Below are positions 24,701 through 39,663 of a stretch of 64,000 nucleotides of DNA, one piece after another; the first letter of the stretch is position 1; each line of letters begins with the position of its first letter. The position numbers and the translations under genes were made by a program. The stretch is from positions 19,836,501 through 19,900,500 of the forward strand of contig OZ059896.1 of assembly GCA_964057225.1 (NCBI GenBank), given 5' to 3'. The DNA comes from Auanema rhodensis (taxonomy: Eukaryota > Nematoda > Chromadorea > Rhabditida > Rhabditidae). The notes under the pieces are model-generated. The model was given only the letters and a program-made list of their open reading frames with translations, made no database searches and had not been told where the DNA came from.

Positions 24701-27700
24701 TGTGAACTTATATCAGTTGATATCTCGGTGCATTTTTAAGCTAGCGCAAATCTGATAACACAGATCGACGCAGCTTAAAAATCCGCATCGAATGCACTAT
24801 ACTACATTGAGAAACGCTTAATACAAAAATTAGTTATGATCGTTTGAAAAATGATGCATTAGTGTATGTTGAGTTTCCATGTACACTCAACATTGCTTCC
24901 AAAAACATTTTGACAAAAATTTTTTCGAAAAATTTCTAAATAATTTAGCAAAAAGTAGATGTTTTTAGATTCCTTTTTTCAAGGCAAAGACGATGGACAA
25001 TGTTATTCAACGAAAAAATTAATTCTTCAGGGTGAAAATCGAGGATATAAGTGTGAACTTATATCAGTTGATATCTCGGTGCATTTTTAAGCTAGCGCAA
25101 ATCTGATAACACAGATCGACGCAGCTTAAAAATCCGCATCGAATGCACTATACTACATTGAGAAACGCTTAATACAAAAATTAGTTATGATCGTTTGAAA
25201 AATGATGCATTAGTGTATGTTGAGTTTCCATGTACACTCAACATTGCTTCCAAAAACATTTTGACAAAAATTTTTTCGAAAAATTTCAAAATAATTTAGC
25301 AAAAAGTAGATGTTTTCAGATTCCTTTTTTCAAGGCAAAGACGATGGACAATGTTATTCAACGAAAAAATTAATTCTTCAGGGTGAAAATCGAGGATATA
25401 AGTGTGAACTTATATCAGTTGATATATCGGTGCATTTTTAAGCTAGCGCAAATCTGATAACACAGATCGACGCAGCTTAAAAATCCGCATCGAATGCACT
25501 ATACTACATTGAGAAACGCTTAATACAAAAATTAGTTATGATCGTTTGAAAAATGATGCATTAGTGTATGTTGAGTTTCCATGTACACTCAACATTGCTT
25601 CCAAAAACATTTTGACAAAAATTTTTTCGAAAAATTTCAAAATAATTTAGCAAAAAGTAGATGTTGTTAGATTCCTTTTTTCAAGGCAAAGACGATGGAC
25701 AATGTTATTCAACGAAAAAATTAATTCTTCAGGGTGAAAATCGAGGATATAAGTGTGAACTTATATCAGTTGATATCTCGGTGCATTTTTAAGCTAGCGC
25801 AAATCTGATAACACAGATCGACGCAGCTTAAAAATCCGCATCGAATGCACTATACTACATTGAGAAACGCTTAATACAAAAATTAGTTATGATCGTTTGA
25901 AAAATGATGCATTAGTGTATGTTGAGTTTCCATGTACACTCAACATTGCTTCCAAAAACATTTTGACAAAAATTTTTTCGAAAAATTTCTAAATAATTTA
26001 GCAAAAAGTAGATGTTTTTAGATTCCTTTTTTCAAGGCAAAGACGATGGACAATGTTATTCAACGAAAAAATTAATTCTTCAGGGTGAAAATCGAGGATA
26101 TAAGTGTGAACTTATATCAGTTGATATCTCGGTGCATTTTTAAGCTAGCGCAAATCTGATAACACAGATCGACGCAGCTTAAAAATCCGCATCGAATGCA
26201 CTATACTACATTGAGAAACGCTTAATACAAAAATTAGTTATGATCGTTTGAAAAATGATGCATTAGTGTATGTTGAGTTTCCATGTACACTCAACATTGC
26301 TTCCAAAAACATTTTGACAAAAATTTTTTCGAAAAATTTCAAAATAATTTAGCAAAAAGTAGATGTTTTTAGATTCCTTTTTTCAAGGCAAAGACGATGG
26401 ACAATGTTATTCAACGAAAAAATTAATTCTTCAGGGTGAAAATCGAGGATATAAGTGTGAACTTATATCAGTTGATATCTCGGTGCATTTTTAAGCTAGC
26501 GCAAATCTGATAACACAGATCGACGCAGCTTAAAAATCCGCATCGAATGCACTATACTACATTGAGAAACGCTTAATACAAAAATTAGTTATGATCGTTT
26601 GAAAAATGATGCATTAGTGTATGTTGAGTTTCCATGTACACTCAACATTGCTTCCAAAAACATTTTGACAAAAATTTTTTCGAAAAATTTCAAAATAATT
26701 TAGCAAAAAGTAGATGTTTTCAGATTCCTTTTTTCAAGGCAAAGACGATGGACATTGTTATTCAACGAAAAAATTAATTCTTCAGGGTGAAAATCGAGGA
26801 TATAAGTGTGAACTTATATCAGTTGATATCTCGGTGCATTTTTAAGCTAGCGCAAATCTGATAACGCAGATCGACGCAGCTTAAAAATCCGCATCGAATG
26901 CACTATACTACATTGAGAAACGCTTAATACAAAAATTAGTTATGATCGTTTGAAAAATGATGCATTAGTGTATGTTGAGTTTCCATGTACACTCAACATT
27001 GCTTCCAAAAACATTTTGACAAAAATTTTTTCGAAAAATTTCTAAATAATTTAGCAAAAAGTAGATGTTTTTAGATTCCTTTTTTCAAGGCAAAGACGAT
27101 GGACAATGTTATTCAACGAAAAAATTAATTCTTCAGGGTGAAAATCGAGGATATAAGTGTGAACTTATATCAGTTGATATCTCGGTGCATTTTTAAGCTA
27201 GCGCAAATCTCATAACACAGATCGACGCAGCTTAAAAATCCGCATCGAATGCACTATACTACATTGAGAAACGCTTAATACAAAAATTAGTTATGATCGT
27301 TTGAAAAATGATGCATTAGTGTATGTTGAGTTTCCATGTACACTCAACATTGCTTCCAAAAACATTTTGACAAAAATTTTTTCGAAAAATTTCAGAATAA
27401 TTTAGCAAAAAGTAGATGTTTTTAGATTCCTTTTTTCAAGGCAAAGACGATGGACAATGTTATTCAACGAAAAAATTAATTCTTCAGGGTGAAAATCGAG
27501 GATATAAGTGTGAACTTATATCAGTTGATATATCGGTGCATTTTTAAGCTAGCGCAAATCTGATAACACAGATCGACGCAGCTTAAAAATCCGCATCGAA
27601 TGCACTATACTACATTGAGAAACGCTTAATACAAAAATTAGTTATGATCGTTTGAAAAATGATGCATTAGTGTATGTTGAGTTTCCATGTACACTCAACA

Positions 27701-30700
27701 TTGCTTCCAAAAACATTTTGACAAAAATTTTTTCGAAAAATTTCAAAATAATTTAGCAAAAAGTAGATGTTGTTAGATTCCTTTTTTCAAGGCAAAGACG
27801 ATGGACAATGTTATTCAACGAAAAAATTAATTCTTCAGGGTGAAAATCGAGGATATAAGTGTGAACTTATATCAGTTGATATCTCGGTGCATTTTTAAGC
27901 TAGCGCAAATCTGATAACACAGATCGACGCAGCTTAAAAATCCGCATCGAATGCACTATACTACATTGAGAAACGCTTAATACAAAAATTAGTTATGATC
28001 GTTTGAAAAATGATGCATTAGTGTATGTTGAGTTTCCATGTACACTCAACATTGCTTCCAAAAACATTTTGACAAAAATTTTTTCGAAAAATTTCAGAAT
28101 AATTTAGCAAAAAGTAGATGTTTTCAGATTCCTTTTTTCAAGGCAAAGACGATGGACATTGTTATTCAACGAAAAAATTAATTCTTCAGGGTGAAAATCG
28201 AGGATATAAGTGTGAACTTATATCAGTTGATATCTCGGTGCATTTTTAAGCTAGCGCAAATCTGATAACACAGATCGACGCAGCTTAAAAATCCGCATCG
28301 AATGCACTATACTACATTGAGAAACGCTTAATACAAAAATTAGTTATGATCGTTTGAAAAATGATGCATTAGTGTATGTTGAGTTTCCATGTACACTCAA
28401 CATTGCTTCCAAAAACATTTTGACAAAAATTTTTTCGAAAAATTTCTAAATAATTTAGCAAAAAGTAGATGTTTTTAGATTCCTTTTTTCAAGGCAAAGA
28501 CGATGGACAATGTTATTCAACGAAAAAATTAATTCTTCAGGGTGAAAATCGAGGATATAAGTGTGAACTTATATCAGTTGATATCTCGGTGCATTTTTAA
28601 GCTAGCGCAAATCTCATAACACAGATCGACGCAGCTTAAAAATCCGCATCGAATGCACTATACTACATTGAGAAACGCTTAATACAAAAATTAGTTATGA
28701 TCGTTTGAAAAATGATGCATTAGTGTATGTTGAGTTTCCATGTACACTCAACATTGCTTCCAAAAACATTTTGACAAAAATTTTTTCGAAAAATTTCAAA
28801 ATAATTTAGCAAAAAGTAGATGTTGTTAGATTCCTTTTTTCAAGGCAAAGACGATGGACAATGTTATTCAACGAAAAAATTAATTCTTCAGGGTGAAAAT
28901 CGAGGATATAAGTGTGAACTTATATCAGTTGATATCTCGGTGCATTTTTAAGCTAGCGCAAATCTGATAACACAGATCGACGCAGCTTAAAAATCCGCAT
29001 CGAATGCACTATACTACATTGAGAAACGCTTAATACAAAAATTAGTTATGATCGTTTGAAAAATGATGCATTAGTGTATGTTGAGTTTCCATGTACACTC
29101 AACATTGCTTCCAAAAACATTTTGACAAAAATTTTTTCGAAAAATTTCAAAATAATTTAGCAAAAAGTAGATGTTTTTAGATTCCTTTTTTCAAGGCAAA
29201 GACGATGGACATTGTTATTCAACGAAAAAATTAATTCTTCAGGGTGAAAATCGAGGATATAAGTGTGAACTTATATCAGTTGATATCTCGGTGCATTTTT
29301 AAGCTAGCGCAAATCTGATAACACAGATTGACGCAGCTTAAAAATCCGCATCGAATGCACTATACTACATTGAGAAACGCTTAATACAAAAATTAGTTAT
29401 GATCGTTTGAAAAATGATGCATTAGTGTATGTTGAGTTTCCATGTACACTCAACATTGCTTCCAAAAACATTTTGACAAAAATTTTTTCGAAAAATTTCT
29501 AAATAATTTAGCAAAAAGTAGATGTTTTTAGATTCCTTTTTTCAAGGCAAAGACGATGGACAATGTTATTCAACGAAAAAATTAATTCTTCAGGGTGAAA
29601 ATCGAGGATATAAGTGTGAACTTATATCAGTTGATATCTCGGTGCATTTTTAAGCTAGCGCAAATCTGATAACACAGATCGACGCAGCTTAAAAATCCGC
29701 ATCGAATGCACTATACTACATTGAGAAACGCTTAATACAAAAATTAGTTATGATCGTTTGAAAAATGATGCATTAGTGTATGTTGAGTTTCCATGTACAC
29801 TCAACATTGCTTCCAAAAACATTTTGACAAAAATTTTTTCGAAAAATTTCTAAATAATTTAGCAAAAAGTAGATGTTTTTAGATTCCTTTTTTCAAGGCA
29901 AAGACGATGGACAGTGTTATTCAACGAAAAAATTAATTCTTCAGGGTGAAAATCGAGGATATACGTGTGAACTTATATCAGTTGATATCTCGGTGCATTT
30001 TTAAGCTAGCGCAAATCTGATAACACAGATCGACGCAGCTTAAAAATCCGCATCGAATGCACTATACTACATTGAGAAACGCTTAATACAAAAATTAGTT
30101 ATGATCGTTTGAAAAATGATGCATTAGTGTATGTTGAGTTTCCATGTACACTCAACATTGCTTCCAAAAACATTTTGACAAAAATTTTTTCGAAAAATTT
30201 CAGAATAATTTAGCAAAAAGTAGATGTTTTTAGATTCCTTTTTTCAAGGCAAAGACGATGGACATTGTTATTCAACGAAAAAATTAATTCTTCAGGGTGA
30301 AAATCGAGGATATAAGTGTGAACTTATATCAGTTGATATCTCGGTGCATTTTTAAGCTAGCGCAAATCTGATAACACAGATCGACGCAGCTTAAAAATCC
30401 GCATCGAATGCACTATACTACATTGAGAAACGCTTAATACAAAAATTAGTTATGATCGTTTGAAAAATGATGCATTAGTGTATGTTGAGTTTCCATGTAC
30501 ACTCAACATTGCTTCCAAAAACATTTTGACAAAAATTTTTTCGGAAAATTTCAAAATAATTTAGCAAAAAGTAGATGTTGTTAGATTCCTTTTTTCAAGG
30601 CAAAGACGATGGACAATGTTATTCAACGAAAAAATTAATTCTTCAGGGTGAAAATCGAGGATATAAGTGTGAACTTATATCAGTTGATATCTCGGTGCAT

Positions 30701-31590
30701 TTTTAAGCTAGCGCAAATCTGATAACACAGATCGACGCAGCTTAAAAATCCGCATCGAATGCACTATACTACATTGAGAAACGCTTAATACAAAAATTAG
30801 TTATGATCGTTTGAAAAATGATGCATTAGTGTATGTTGAGTTTCCATGTACACTCAACATTGCTTCCAAAAACATTTTGACAAAAATTTTTTCGAAAAAT
30901 TTCAAAATAATTTAGCAAAAAGTAGATGTTTTCAGATTCCTTTTTTCAAGGCAAAGACGATGGACATTGTTATTCAACGAAAAAATTAATTCTTCAGGGT
31001 GAAAATCGAGGATATAAGTGTGAACTTATATCAGTTGATATCTCGGTGCATTTTTAAGCTAGCGCAAATCTGATAACACAGATCGACGCAGCTTAAAAAT
31101 CCGCATCGAATGCACTATACTACATTGAGAAACGCTTAATACAAAAATTAGTTATGATCGTTTGAAAAATGATGCATTAGTGTATGTTGAGTTTCCATGT
31201 ACACTCAACATTGCTTCCAAAAACATTTTGACAAAAATTTTTTCGAAAAATTTCTAAATAATTTAGCAAAAAGTAGATGTTTTTAGATTCCTTTTTTCAA
31301 GGCAAAGACGATGGACAATGTTATTCAACGAAAAAATTAATTCTTCAGGGTGAAAATCGAGGATATAAGTGTGAACTTATATCAGTTGATATCTCGGTGC
31401 ATTTTTAAGCTAGCGCAAATCTCATAACACAGATCGACGCAGCTTAAAAATCCGCATCGAATGCACTATACTACATTGAGAAACGCTTAATACAAAAATT
31501 AGTTATGATCGTTTGAAAAATGATGCATTAGTGTATGTTGAGTTTCCATGTACACTCAACATTGCTTCCAAAAACATTTTGACAAAAATT

Positions 31591-32994
31591 TTTTCGAAAA
31601 ATTTCAAAATAATTTAGCAAAAAGTAGATGTTTTTAGATTCCTTTCTTCAAGGCAAAGACGATGGACAATGTTATTCAACGAAAAAATTAATTCTTCAGG
31701 GTGAAAATCGAGGATATAAGTGTGAACTTATATCAGTTGATATCTCGGTGCATTTTTAAGCTAGCGCAAATCTCATAACACAGATCGACGCAGCTTAAAA
31801 ATCCGCATCGAATGCACTATACTACATTGAGAAACGCTTAATACAAAAATTAGTTATGATCGTTTGAAAAATGATGCATTAGTGTATGTTGAGTTTCCAT
31901 GTACACTCAACATTGCTTCCAAAAACATTTTGACAAAAATTTTTTCGAAAAATTTCAAAATAATTTAGCAAAAAGTAGATGTTGTTAGATTCCTTTTTTC
32001 AAGGCAAAGACGATGGACAATGTTATTCAACGAAAAAATTAATTCTTCAGGGTGAAAATCGAGGATATAAGTGTGAACTTATATCAGTTGATATCTCGGT
32101 GCATTTTTAAGCTAGCGCAAATCTGATAACACAGATCGACGCAGCTTAAAAATCCGCATCGAATGCACTATACTACATTGAGAAACGCTTAATACAAAAA
32201 TTAGTTATGATCGTTTGAAAAATGATGCATTAGTGTATGTTGAGTTTCCATGTACACTCAACATTGCTTCCAAAAACATTTTGACAAAAATTTTTTCGAA
32301 AAATTTCAAAATAATTTAGCAAAAAGTAGATGTTTTTAGATTCCTTTCTTCAAGGCAAAGACGATGGACAATGTTATTCAACGAAAAAATTAATTCTTCA
32401 GGGTGAAAATCGAGGATATAAGTGTGAACTTATATCAGTTGATATCTCGGTGCATTTTTAAGCTAGCGCAAATCTCATAACACAGATCGACGCAGCTTAA
32501 AAATCCGCATCGAATGCACTATACTACATTGAGAAACGCTTAATACAAAAATTAGTTATGATCGTTTGAAAAATGATGCATTAGTGTATGTTGAGTTTCC
32601 ATGTACACTCAACATTGCTTCCAAAAACATTTTGACAAAAATTTTTTCGAAAAATTTCAAAATAATTTAGCAAAAAGTAGATGTTGTTAGATTCCTTTTT
32701 TCAAGGCAAAGACGATGGACAATGTTATTCAACGAAAAAATTAATTCTTCAGGGTGAAAATCGAGGATATAAGTGTGAACTTATATCAGTTGATATCTCG
32801 GTGCATTTTTAAGCTAGCGCAAATCTGATAACACAGATCGACGCAGCTTAAAAATCCGCATCGAATGCACTATACTACATTGAGAAACGCTTAATACAAA
32901 AATTAGTTATGATCGTTTGAAAAATGATGCATTAGTGTATGTTGAGTTTCCATGTACACTCAACATTGCTTCCAAAAACATTTTGACAAAAATT
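31591..32994. repeat. Tandem duplication of a 2-unit block (702 bp)
   Basis: Units 91-92 and 93-94 are the same pair: a unit with cctttcttca and ctcataac, then a unit with atgttgttag and ctgataac. The cctttcttca change occurs only in 91 and 93. Confidence 0.75.
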
Positions 32995-34047
32995 TTTTCG
33001 AAAAATTTCAAAATAATTTAGCAAAAAGTAGATGTTTTTAGATTCCTTTTTTCAAGGCAAAGACGATGGACATTGTTATTCAACGAAAAAATTAATTCTT
33101 CAGGGTGAAAATCGAGGATATAAGTGTGAACTTATATCAGTTGATATCTCGGTGCATTTTTAAGCTAGCGCAAATCTGATAACACAGATCGACGCAGCTT
33201 AAAAATCCGCATCGAATGCACTATACTACATTGAGAAACGCTTAATACAAAAATTAGTTATGATCGTTTGAAAAATGATGCATTAGTGTATGTTGAGTTT
33301 CCATGTACACTCAACATTGCTTCCAAAAACATTTTGACAAAAATTTTTTCGAAAAATTTCTAAATAATTTAGCAAAAAGTAGATGTTTTTAGATTCCTTT
33401 TTTCAAGGCAAAGACGATGGACAATGTTATTCAACGAAAAAATTAATTCTTCAGGGTGAAAATCGAGGATATAAGTGTGAACTTATATCAGTTGATATCT
33501 CGGTGCATTTTTAAGCTAGCGCAAATCTGATAACACAGATCGACGCAGCTTAAAAATCCGCATCGAATGCACTATACTACATTGAGAAACGCTTAATACA
33601 AAAATTAGTTATGATCGTTTGAAAAATGATGCATTAGTGTATGTTGAGTTTCCATGTACACTCAACATTGCTTCCAAAAACATTTTGACAAAAATTTTTT
33701 CGAAAAATTTCAAAATAATTTAGCAAAAAGTAGATGTTTTTAGATTCCTTTTTTCAAGGCAAAGACGATGGACATTGTTATTCAACGAAAAAATTAATTC
33801 TTCAGGGTGAAAATCGAGGATATAAGTGTGAACTTATATCAGTTGATATCTCGGTGCATTTTTAAGCTAGCGCAAATCTGATAACACAGATCGACGCAGC
33901 TTAAAAATCCGCATCGAATGCACTATACTACATTGAGAAACGCTTAATACAAAAATTAGTTATGATCGTTTGAAAAATGATGCATTAGTGTATGTTGAGT
34001 TTCCATGTACACTCAACATTGCTTCCAAAAACATTTTGACAAAAATT

Positions 34048-35451
34048 TTTTCGAAAAATTTCTAAATAATTTAGCAAAAAGTAGATGTTTTTAGATTCCT
34101 TTTTTCAAGGCAAAGACGATGGACAATGTTATTCAACGAAAAAATTAATTCTTCAGGGTGAAAATCGAGGATATAAGTGTGAACTTATATCAGTTGATAT
34201 CTCGGTGCATTTTTAAGCTAGCGCAAATCTGATAACACAGATCGACGCAGCTTAAAAATCCGCATCGAATGCACTATACTACATTGAGAAACGCTTAATA
34301 CAAAAATTAGTTATGATCGTTTGAAAAATGATGCATTAGTGTATGTTGAGTTTCCATGTACACTCAACATTGCTTCCAAAAACATTTTGACAAAAATTTT
34401 TTCGAAAAATTTCTAAATAATTTAGCAAAAAGTAGATGTTTTTAGATTCCTTTTTTCAAGGCAAAGACGATGGACAGTGTTATTCAAAGAAAAAATTAAT
34501 TCTTCAGGGTGAAAATCGAGGATATAAGTGTGAACTTATATCAGTTGATATCTCGGTGCATTTTTAAGCTAGCGCAAATCTGATAACACAGATCGACGCA
34601 GCTTAAAAATCCGCATCGAATGCACTATACTACATTGAGAAACGCTTAATACAAAAATTAGTTATGATCGTTTGAAAAATGATGCATTAGTGTATGTTGA
34701 GTTTCCATGTACACTCAACATTGCTTCCAAAAACATTTTGACAAAAATTTTTTCGAAAAATTTCTAAATAATTTAGCAAAAAGTAGATGTTTTTAGATTC
34801 CTTTTTTCAAGGCAAAGACGATGGACAATGTTATTCAACGAAAAAATTAATTCTTCAGGGTGAAAATCGAGGATATAAGTGTGAACTTATATCAGTTGAT
34901 ATCTCGGTGCATTTTTAAGCTAGCGCAAATCTGATAACACAGATCGACGCAGCTTAAAAATCCGCATCGAATGCACTATACTACATTGAGAAACGCTTAA
35001 TACAAAAATTAGTTATGATCGTTTGAAAAATGATGCATTAGTGTATGTTGAGTTTCCATGTACACTCAACATTGCTTCCAAAAACATTTTGACAAAAATT
35101 TTTTCGAAAAATTTCTAAATAATTTAGCAAAAAGTAGATGTTTTTAGATTCCTTTTTTCAAGGCAAAGACGATGGACAGTGTTATTCAAAGAAAAAATTA
35201 ATTCTTCAGGGTGAAAATCGAGGATATAAGTGTGAACTTATATCAGTTGATATCTCGGTGCATTTTTAAGCTAGCGCAAATCTGATAACACAGATCGACG
35301 CAGCTTAAAAATCCGCATCGAATGCACTATACTACATTGAGAAACGCTTAATACAAAAATTAGTTATGATCGTTTGAAAAATGATGCATTAGTGTATGTT
35401 GAGTTTCCATGTACACTCAACATTGCTTCCAAAAACATTTTGACAAAAATT
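34048..35451. repeat. Tandem duplication of a 2-unit block (702 bp)
   Basis: Units 98-99 and 100-101 repeat the pair atttctaaat/acaatg followed by atttctaaat/gacagtg with ttcaaagaa. The ttcaaagaa change is private to units 99 and 101. The preceding units 95-96 and 97-98 form a similar pair made of common variants. Confidence 0.75.
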
Positions 35452-38400
35452 TTTTCGAAAAATTTCAAAATAATTTAGCAAAAAGTAGATGTTTTTAGAT
35501 TCCTTTTTTCAAGGCAAAGACGATGGACAATGTTATTCAACGAAAAAATTAATTCTTCAGGGTGAAAATCGAGGATATAAGTGTGAACTTATATCAGTTG
35601 ATATATCGGTGCATTTTTAAGCTAGCGCAAATCTGATAACACAGATCGACGCAGCTTAAAAATCCGCATCGAATGCACTATACTACATTGAGAAACGCTT
35701 AATACAAAAATTAGTTATGATCGTTTGAAAAATGATGCATTAGTGTATGTTGAGTTTCCATGTACACTCAACATTGCTTCCAAAAACATTTTGACAAAAA
35801 TTTTTTCGAAAAATTTCAAAATAATTTAGCAAAAAGTAGATGTTGTTAGATTCCTTTTTTCAAGGCAAAGACGATGGACAATGTTATTCAACGAAAAAAT
35901 TAATTCTTCAGGGTGAAAATCGAGGATATAAGTGTGAACTTATATCAGTTGATATCTCGGTGCATTTTTAAGCTAGCGCAAATCTGATAACACAGATCGA
36001 CGCAGCTTAAAAATCCGCATCGAATGCACTATACTACATTGAGAAACGCTTAATACAAAAATTAGTTATGATCGTTTGAAAAATGATGCATTAGTGTATG
36101 TTGAGTTTCCATGTACACTCAACATTGCTTCCAAAAACATTTTGACAAAAATTTTTTCGAAAAATTTCAAAATAATTTAGCAAAAAGTAGATGTTTTCAG
36201 ATTCCTTTTTTCAAGGCAAAGACGATGGACATTGTTATTCAACGAAAAAATTAATTCTTCAGGGTGAAAATCGAGGATATAAGTGTGAACTTATATCAGT
36301 TGATATCTCGGTGCATTTTTAAGCTAGCGCAAATCTGATAACACAGATCGACGCAGCTTAAAAATCCGCATCGAATGCACTATACTACATTGAGAAACGC
36401 TTAATACAAAAATTAGTTATGATCGTTTGAAAAATGATGCATTAGTGTATGTTGAGTTTCCATGTACACTCAACATTGCTTCCAAAAACATTTTGACAAA
36501 AATTTTTTCGAAAAATTTCTAAATAATTTAGCAAAAAGTAGATGTTTTTAGATTCCTTTTTTCAAGGCAAAGACGATGGACAATGTTATTCAACGAAAAA
36601 ATTAATTCTTCAGGGTGAAAATCGAGGATATAAGTGTGAACTTATATCAGTTGATATCTCGGTGCATTTTTAAGCTAGCGCAAATCTCATAACACAGATC
36701 GACGCAGCTTAAAAATCCGCATCGAATGCACTATACTACATTGAGAAACGCTTAATACAAAAATTAGTTATGATCGTTTGAAAAATGATGCATTAGTGTA
36801 TGTTGAGTTTCCATGTACACTCAACATTGCTTCCAAAAACATTTTGACAAAAATTTTTTCGAAAAATTTCAAAATAATTTAGCAAAAAGTAGATGTTTTT
36901 AGATTCCTTTTTTCAAGGCAAAGACGATGGACAATGTTATTCAACGAAAAAATTAATTCTTCAGGGTGAAAATCGAGGATATAAGTGTGAACTTATATCA
37001 GTTGATATCTCGGTGCATTTTTAAGCTAGCGCAAATCTGATAACACAGATCGACGCAGCTTAAAAATCCGCATCGAATGCACTATACTACATTGAGAAAC
37101 GCTTAATACAAAAATTAGTTATGATCGTTTGAAAAATGATGCATTAGTGTATGTTGAGTTTCCATGTACACTCAACATTGCTTCCAAAAACATTTTGACA
37201 AAAATTTTTTCGAAAAATTTCAGAATAATTTAGCAAAAAGTAGATGTTTTCAGATTCCTTTTTTCAAGGCAAAGAAGATGGACATTGTTATTCAACGAAA
37301 AAATTAATTCTTCAGGGTGAAAATCGAGGATATAAGTGTGAACTTATATCAGTTGATATCTCGGTGCATTTTTAAGCTAGCGCAAATCTGATAACACAGA
37401 TCGACGCAGCTTAAAAATCCGCATCGAATGCACTATACTACATTGAGAAACGCTTAATACAAAAATTAGTTATGATCGTTTGAAAAATGATGCATTAGTG
37501 TATGTTGAGTTTCCATGTACACTCAACATTGCTTCCAAAAACATTTTGACAAAAATTTTTTCGAAAAATTTCTAAATAATTTAGCAAAAAGTAGATGTTT
37601 TTAGATTCCTTTTTTCAAGGCAAAGACGATGGACAATGTTATTCAACGAAAAAATTAATTCTTCAGGGTGAAAATCGAGGATATAAGTGTGAACTTATAT
37701 CAGTTGATATCTCGGTGCATTTTTAAGCTAGCGCAAATCTCATAACACAGATCGACGCAGCTTAAAAATCCGCATCGAATGCACTATACTACATTGAGAA
37801 ACGCTTAATACAAAAATTAGTTATGATCGTTTGAAAAATGATGCATTAGTGTATGTTGAGTTTCCATGTACACTCAACATTGCTTCCAAAAACATTTTGA
37901 CAAAAATTTTTTCGAAAAATTTCAAAATAATTTAGCAAAAAGTAGATGTTGTTAGATTCCTTTTTTCAAGGCAAAGACGATGGACAATGTTATTCAACGA
38001 AAAAATTAATTCTTCAGGGTGAAAATCGAGGATATAAGTGTGAACTTATATCAGTTGATATCTCGGTGCATTTTTAAGCTAGCGCAAATCTGATAAAACA
38101 GATCGACGCAGCTTAAAAATCCGCATCGAATGCACTATACTACATTGAGAAACGCTTAATACAAAAATTAGTTATGATCGTTTGAAAAATGATGCATTAG
38201 TGTATGTTGAGTTTCCATGTACACTCAACATTGCTTCCAAAAACATTTTGACAAAAATTTTTTCGAAAAATTTCAAAATAATTTAGCAAAAAGTAGATGT
38301 TTTCAGATTCCTTTTTTCAAGGCAAAGACGATGGACATTGTTATTCAACGAAAAAATTAATTCTTCAGGGTGAAAATCGAGGATATAAGTGTGAACTTAT

Positions 38401-39663
38401 ATCAGTTGATATCTCGGTGCATTTTTAAGCTAGCGCAAATCTGATAACACAGATCGACGCAGCTTAAAAATCCGCATCGAATGCACTATACTACATTGAG
38501 AAACGCTTAATACAAAAATTAGTTATGATCGTTTGAAAAATGATGCATTAGTGTATGTTGAGTTTCCATGTACACTCAACATTGCTTCCAAAAACATTTT
38601 GACAAAAATTTTTTCGAAAAATTTCTAAATAATTTAGCAAAAAGTAGATGTTTTTAGATTCCTTTTTTCAAGGCAAAGACGATGGACAATGTTATTCAAC
38701 GAAAAAATTAATTCTTCAGGGTGAAAATCGAGGATATAAGTGTGAACTTATATCAGTTGATATCTCGGTGCATTTTTAAGCTAGCGCAAATCTGATAACA
38801 CAGATCGACGCAGCTTAAAAATCCGCATCGAATGCACTATACTACATTGAGAAACGCTTAATACAAAAATTAGTTATGATCGTTTGAAAAATGATGCATT
38901 AGTGTATGTTGAGTTTCCATGTACACTCAACATTGCTTCCAAAAACATTTTGACAAAAATTTTTTCGAAAAATTTCTAAATAATTTAGCAAAAAGTAGAT
39001 GTTTTTAGATTCCTTTTTTCAAGGCAAAGACGATGGACAATGTTATTCAACGAAAAAATTAATTCTTCAGGGTGAAAATCGAGGATATAAGTGTGAACTT
39101 ATATCAGTTGATATCTCGGTGCATTTTTAAGCTAGCGCAAATCTCATAACACAGATCGACGCAGCTTAAAAATCCGCATCGAATGCACTATACTACATTG
39201 AGAAACGCTTAATACAAAAATTAGTTATGATCGTTTGAAAAATGATGCATTAGTGTATGTTGAGTTTCCATGTACACTCAACATTGCTTCCAAAAACATT
39301 TTGACAAAAATTTTTTCGAAAAATTTCAAAATAATTTAGCAAAAAGTAGATGTTTTTAGATTCCTTTTTTCAAGGCAAAGACGATGGACATTGTTATTCA
39401 ACGAAAAAATTAATTCTTCAGGGTGAAAATCGAGGATATAAGTGTAAACTTATATCAGTTGATATCTCGGTGCATTTTTAAGCTAGCGCAAATCTGATAA
39501 CACAGATCGACGCAGCTTAAAAATCCGCATCGAATGCACTATACTACATTGAGAAACGCTTAATACAAAAATTAGTTATGATCGTTTGAAAAATGATGCA
39601 TTAGTGTATGTTGAGTTTCCATGTACACTCAACATTGCTTCCAAAAACATTTTGACAAAAATT

